Origin: a virus
Strand: one strand, 5' to 3'
IMG/VR virus record: IMGVR_UViG_3300025096_000173
Location: 1 to 20,436 of that record
DNA: 20,436 bases
Positions within the stretch are counted from its first letter, which is position 1. Each line of letters starts with the position of its first letter. Under the pieces are notes generated by a model. The model was not told the DNA's origin. It ran no database searches and saw only the letters and a list, made by a program, of their open reading frames with translations. The position numbers were made by a program, and so were the translations under genes. This document shows positions 18,701 to 20,436 of the stretch, piece after piece.

Positions 18701-20436
18701 AACTCATAGAAATTCATTCAAGAAAGGCCGACTTTCTAGTTCTGTCGGTATATTTGAAAATGGCACTGTTTTAATTTCCTCTTCTTATGATAACTTTTAT
18801 GTACAACATCCAATCCCTCGCTCAGATAGGCAATATTCCTGGTATACATCCTCGTTAGCACCTGGAAGTACTGATTTAAGATATTATGGATATATGCCTC
18901 TTAAACCAAGCCCTGCTGCTGGGTATTATTCTGGGTCAGATGGAAAATATGTTTCATTCTTTAATTTTGTTTCCGCTAGTGCTGTTGGGGATGTTCAAAC
19001 CAAAAGAGCGGTAAATAAAAACTTTGCTCAACCAACAGTAGGTAGACTGAATATCCTTACTGTTGATCCTGTTAGCGGTGGTACTGATAATATTATTGGT
19101 TTTACCCCCGTTTTACCTTGGGCCGGCCCGACCCGAGGTGCGGACGATTCTCTGGGCCCTGATTCTTCTTATTTTAATAGTGATGTGTTGAACAACGCTC
19201 TCTATAAGCCACACCTTAACCCCCTCTCTTCTTCAGTTGTAGGTAATCGAGCTAATTATTTCAACCTTTTAATGACAAGAAGAGGTAATTCATTTGGATG
19301 GAGTTGGCAGAGAATCCTTCATCAATATGATAATCCTATTCTTATACAAGAAAGAAAGAATAATCGAATCACAATGATAACAGGCTCTGATCAGAATCTT
19401 GTTGGGTATCGACTTACTCCAGTTTCAATGAAAGGAAGACCAACGTTAATTAATTTTCAATTAAGTAGTGATGAAGATATTACTCTTAAAGTAACTGATA
19501 ATAATAATAAAATCTTTTTTGAAGAAACTGCAATGAATAATTTGATAATTGAATCAACGGATGGCATCACGACGCCATATGATCAGTTATTGCCAATTCT
19601 ACAAGAAAATTATTCAATTAATTGGATAGTATACAGTGAAGCGCTTTATCCTTCAACATATAATGAATTCTTTTCATCATCCATTCAGCGTAGTGGATAT
19701 AATAATGGTTTCTGGAGAGACAACAGAGAAAACAGAGCAGATCTAGGAAATACTTTAAGAAATGCATTTAATACAAGAAATGTTAATATTAGTCAGAGTA
19801 GTTGGGTATTGGATGCGCCGAAAGATTTCCTAACAAGAGGAGAGCCTGCAACATGGCGTAATGGCGGCCTGCCAATAGTTTTCCAATTAAGTGGAAACGC
19901 CTCCGCTGGTACATTGCAAAATATTTATTCTCATTGTGTTCCGACATCTTCAGTGCTCAATGCTGGCGGTAGAGTTGGTTATCCCATCGCTGATCCAAAC
20001 GACAAGCAAAGATTTGGAGCTTTAGTGCCGATGGCTTTATATGCTAGAAAACATACAAATTTTTCTCCATCTTCTGTTACTTCACCTCAAGGGGTTAGGG
20101 TAGCTGAAACAGGTAGCAACCCCACGCAACACTCCAACCAGTGGAATACGAGTTTTCATGTTGAATTGTTTGCAGGTGAAGCACTTTGGGAAGCTGGCAC
20201 GCAAGCAGGAATAATAACATCGTCAGTATCATCCCAAGGTACTACTAAGCAGGCTCTGCAACCTGGCTTTCAGTCAATTCCATCTGAGCCATGGTTTGAT
20301 AAGTATTCTGATTATAACAATGATATGAAATTGATAGCAAAAGATTATTCAATTATCCCAGAATTTAGAATAAGTGAACACATTGAAGATTATGTTAATT
20401 ATGGCTTGTTTGCCAGCACCAAGACAGATACCTTTG
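12726..20436 (+). CDS. Giant multidomain baseplate/tail-fibre protein with LamG-like domains (partial, runs off right edge)
   Basis: ATG at 12726 opens a frame without a stop to the window end (at least 2570 codons). It overlaps the previous gene by 11 bases; only a weak GA-rich stretch precedes the start. Domains: LamG/concanavalin-like fold at about 179-439 (GVTVEFWAK, SDWKHYAVSF, GSLDEFRFWKAYRNSHEI, YYKFNEG); a helical segment at about 594-637 with LNLYNNLTNIYKSKGTEKSI, resembling the G-T-x-K-S-[IL] element of P2 gpI / T4 gp7-type proteins; a probable jelly roll at about 802-922 (NHWNFSVRLKP, RLYAGARR, VKYWTKYL); a helical part at about 1102-1160 (YIDYYKWFDDSLAQIIGQLLP, then HVLERNKYETKFPTLE); a central region with MQGNFTNYAVGGHQSRHV; NRFSNPGGIEVMSRGF near 1626; a clear LamG domain at about 1742-1972 (GWWRLNE, MTFSAWIYK, TTWTHVAVTY, NGQISDVAVW); then FHKTHRN and YDNFYVQHPIPRSDRQYSWY. 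After the gp25-gp6 pair this is a candidate wedge protein fused to receptor- or glycan-binding modules. No catalytic motif was seen. Confidence 0.8.
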   Translation, partial: MSIKKLFGSTDKPNKYLSDTTEKEAFQEIESARNLKALSEKQNTYVPQVDYSDPASFAKYGSAYLYYKSSMERVADFFPYDGSDAEINEYHNKSLDIDKYIFNNLYPRTNGYIHISSDGWGTLSGSKYSGFGLPSSLEYIDFKGGPNTITASNAAALFGNPNSSNTNTANIYDTDIYTTAKLPSNFGSGSRESNLKSNFDDGVTVEFWAKTGSLGAALTNKQVFVDIWNNEVSSSAYGGSVGANPNPVYGRITIAYQVPLERFVITAQSGSTGIFEQKIGTSLTGSLSDWKHYAVSFYNSGSSFITNLHVDGKLNDSNSIAGLNVNEINSKNMVGRIGALLSSPSGAAGSAQQTQNMVGAGKLSGSLDEFRFWKAYRNSHEIAKHYFTQVRGGANTDISNTTLGLYYKFNEGITGTSTTDSVVLDYSGRISNGTWTGYSTTSRNTGSAIISASAAGVEYEDPIIRTNHSDVTSLKKALLDSGSYHDNTSISSMLSMIPSWIVEEQEKAEDGNVQVMSHIIGAYFDKLHLMITALPKFNSQTHTSASYTPLAFAQHLPQSLGLYTPEIFVDSDVLERFMNRNQTMLFEGDLIETKNLIYLNLYNNLTNIYKSKGTEKSIRNVFRCFNVDEKVLRFNTYAHNATYELKDNFQQTLINKPLINLNKKDNLTAVIYQAADAANGESLGYISGSNGAGDPGGAGGGNDAYEDKYGFTAESSVIFPKFNQIANNFDRNYADVSLFGMYTVNTGSANSLNGTDTTFVDEDFANFQVMAVKDKHLSKNVYFKLTSSISPYSFPELTSSTFFNVYDDNHWNFSVRLKPSNYPLTDIVTGSEGYTYDVIFKGINTFIGTIQDSFTLTGSVSKEVGRNILRSAKRLYAGARRTNVTGNVLQYSDVLFSNVKYWTKYLDDSSIERHLYDFENRGVSGSYQPTSPRDANIKNVNILNLNTLALDWNFENVTSSNTDGTFVVTDMSSGSALIRDNYGWIGKVAGYQHTGYGKSFATSSSDVITKEAINVFKYIDPEKVVSSDMVQILTEDDKVFGTPDSIPSYRYTLEKSMHNAISEEMLKFFAGAVDFNNVIGEPVNRYRAEYKTLRKLREIFFRKVVAIKDVEDYIDYYKWFDDSLAQIIGQLLPASSDFESDVFNTIESHVLERNKYETKFPTLEFKATPPEASFEGIGAKLYPPRGGATPTGSGPLDNYVKRKTNINEVYWKNRAERDSVEITSGDSTVDAQRLIIRDIVASVPAFSRSFPTLSSIGGVKYLDSKFRYKQLVKLYNFEILSPFSPKTSFFKGGMNFEQKKSLQFTYTALYPFGPVNRTNSVFVPKNVLFAHVSDLEGLKETHLDNINSSSNPSQKTKRYFKVQHGRDWEEGGGYSNVKSSFSFPFNVMSSSVKTGFNKIVVDRVTGGIEITNLHHDAYGADLDIPMQGNFTNYAVGGHQSRHVPLNTGSDDYTNRPEAWKILLDTCGAIDGITGAIGMVGADYPWPEANAVGANPYPMTASQKAVYYRDGIAKRPVNIRNIHHTTGAASAGGTGSTILGNYNHQYDIVSTQGAYSNPRRFVEQQPTLPAPVLSHFTGVAARSSSTNVINNFINLHRGTEGHFDFNLTYAPTGISGSDNKSVMINRFSNPGGIEVMSRGFQNLRDGEFSQYNSTNYRNLTVIKPHQGSRGTISEPTGTEGGPSIRVYDIHSNDYGLRSHLSRHTGKFGRDSLIYPVDELREPYNLNKPFIGYSGVETYRTTGSLQGWWRLNENVSSAPNLPADSSTKGRTGAFDAADDRPDFSSSAFPSRYVQTSSCGFSGDADGVNIGAAGTWNAIIGSAAASTKKMTFSAWIYKVGDGGGNYGRILEFGDGDVRFYTNNVESIYFDVTAWSGANAQWHATSPFSLTTWTHVAVTYDATSTNNNPIIYVNGIAKTVTEDTAPAGTYGAIATNACYIGNRSDAARGFNGQISDVAVWNSILSPEEIKAIYNASKLPTLAGPGVSADQFPGFHKTHRNSFKKGRLSSSVGIFENGTVLISSSYDNFYVQHPIPRSDRQYSWYTSSLAPGSTDLRYYGYMPLKPSPAAGYYSGSDGKYVSFFNFVSASAVGDVQTKRAVNKNFAQPTVGRLNILTVDPVSGGTDNIIGFTPVLPWAGPTRGADDSLGPDSSYFNSDVLNNALYKPHLNPLSSSVVGNRANYFNLLMTRRGNSFGWSWQRILHQYDNPILIQERKNNRITMITGSDQNLVGYRLTPVSMKGRPTLINFQLSSDEDITLKVTDNNNKIFFEETAMNNLIIESTDGITTPYDQLLPILQENYSINWIVYSEALYPSTYNEFFSSSIQRSGYNNGFWRDNRENRADLGNTLRNAFNTRNVNISQSSWVLDAPKDFLTRGEPATWRNGGLPIVFQLSGNASAGTLQNIYSHCVPTSSVLNAGGRVGYPIADPNDKQRFGALVPMALYARKHTNFSPSSVTSPQGVRVAETGSNPTQHSNQWNTSFHVELFAGEALWEAGTQAGIITSSVSSQGTTKQALQPGFQSIPSEPWFDKYSDYNNDMKLIAKDYSIIPEFRISEHIEDYVNYGLFASTKTDTF

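Noticed and set aside
1-20436. Search for tRNA genes, CRISPR arrays, insertion sequences, integrases, terminators and defence genes.
   Set aside because: None seen. The largest gap between genes is 54 bases and no cloverleaf-like, spaced-repeat or transposase pattern was noticed.

Overview
The window is AT-rich and densely coded. Every supported gene lies on the plus strand. It looks like part of the tail/baseplate module of a large contractile-tailed bacteriophage (myovirus). The two firmest anchors are a T4 gp25 / P2 gpW-type baseplate wedge protein (8853-9221) followed directly by a T4 gp6 / P2 gpJ-type baseplate wedge protein (9237-11033). Several long structural proteins carry motifs that I remember, without being able to check, from marine metagenomic phage proteins. 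The marine assignment is therefore an inference, and the host cannot be named from this sequence.

Layout, left to right: the last 30 codons of an upstream gene (to 95); a 401-aa protein ending in an M15-type zinc peptidase domain (97-1302); a 398-aa probable baseplate hub/spike protein (1357-2553); a 2087-aa giant protein with an EF-hand-like loop at its very N-terminus (2563-8826); gp25-like (8853-9221); gp6-like (9237-11033); a 567-aa beta-rich protein with a DNRLRE/TGF-propeptide-like N-terminal half (11033-12736); and a giant open frame of at least 2570 codons that runs off the right edge (12726 to beyond 20436). That last protein carries a possible gp7/gpI-like helical segment and at least two, probably three, LamG-like jelly-roll domains.

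Genes are separated by 1 to 54 bases or overlap by 1 or 11 bases, so the block probably works as one translationally coupled late operon. No gap is long enough to hold an RNA gene, terminator or separate regulatory region. No tRNA, CRISPR array, insertion sequence or attachment site was seen.

Functionally, the order spike/peptidase, gp25, gp6, gp7-like plus fibre-like domains parallels the P2 order V-W-J-I-H. It differs in three ways: a 2087-aa protein is inserted between the spike genes and gp25, a DNRLRE-like protein lies between the gp6-like and gp7-like genes, and a peptidase takes the place of the T4 gp5 lysozyme. The most notable points are the giant proteins, a LamG module apparently nested inside another domain, and strong over-representation of the palindromes GGCGCC and GCCGGC in an AT-rich background.
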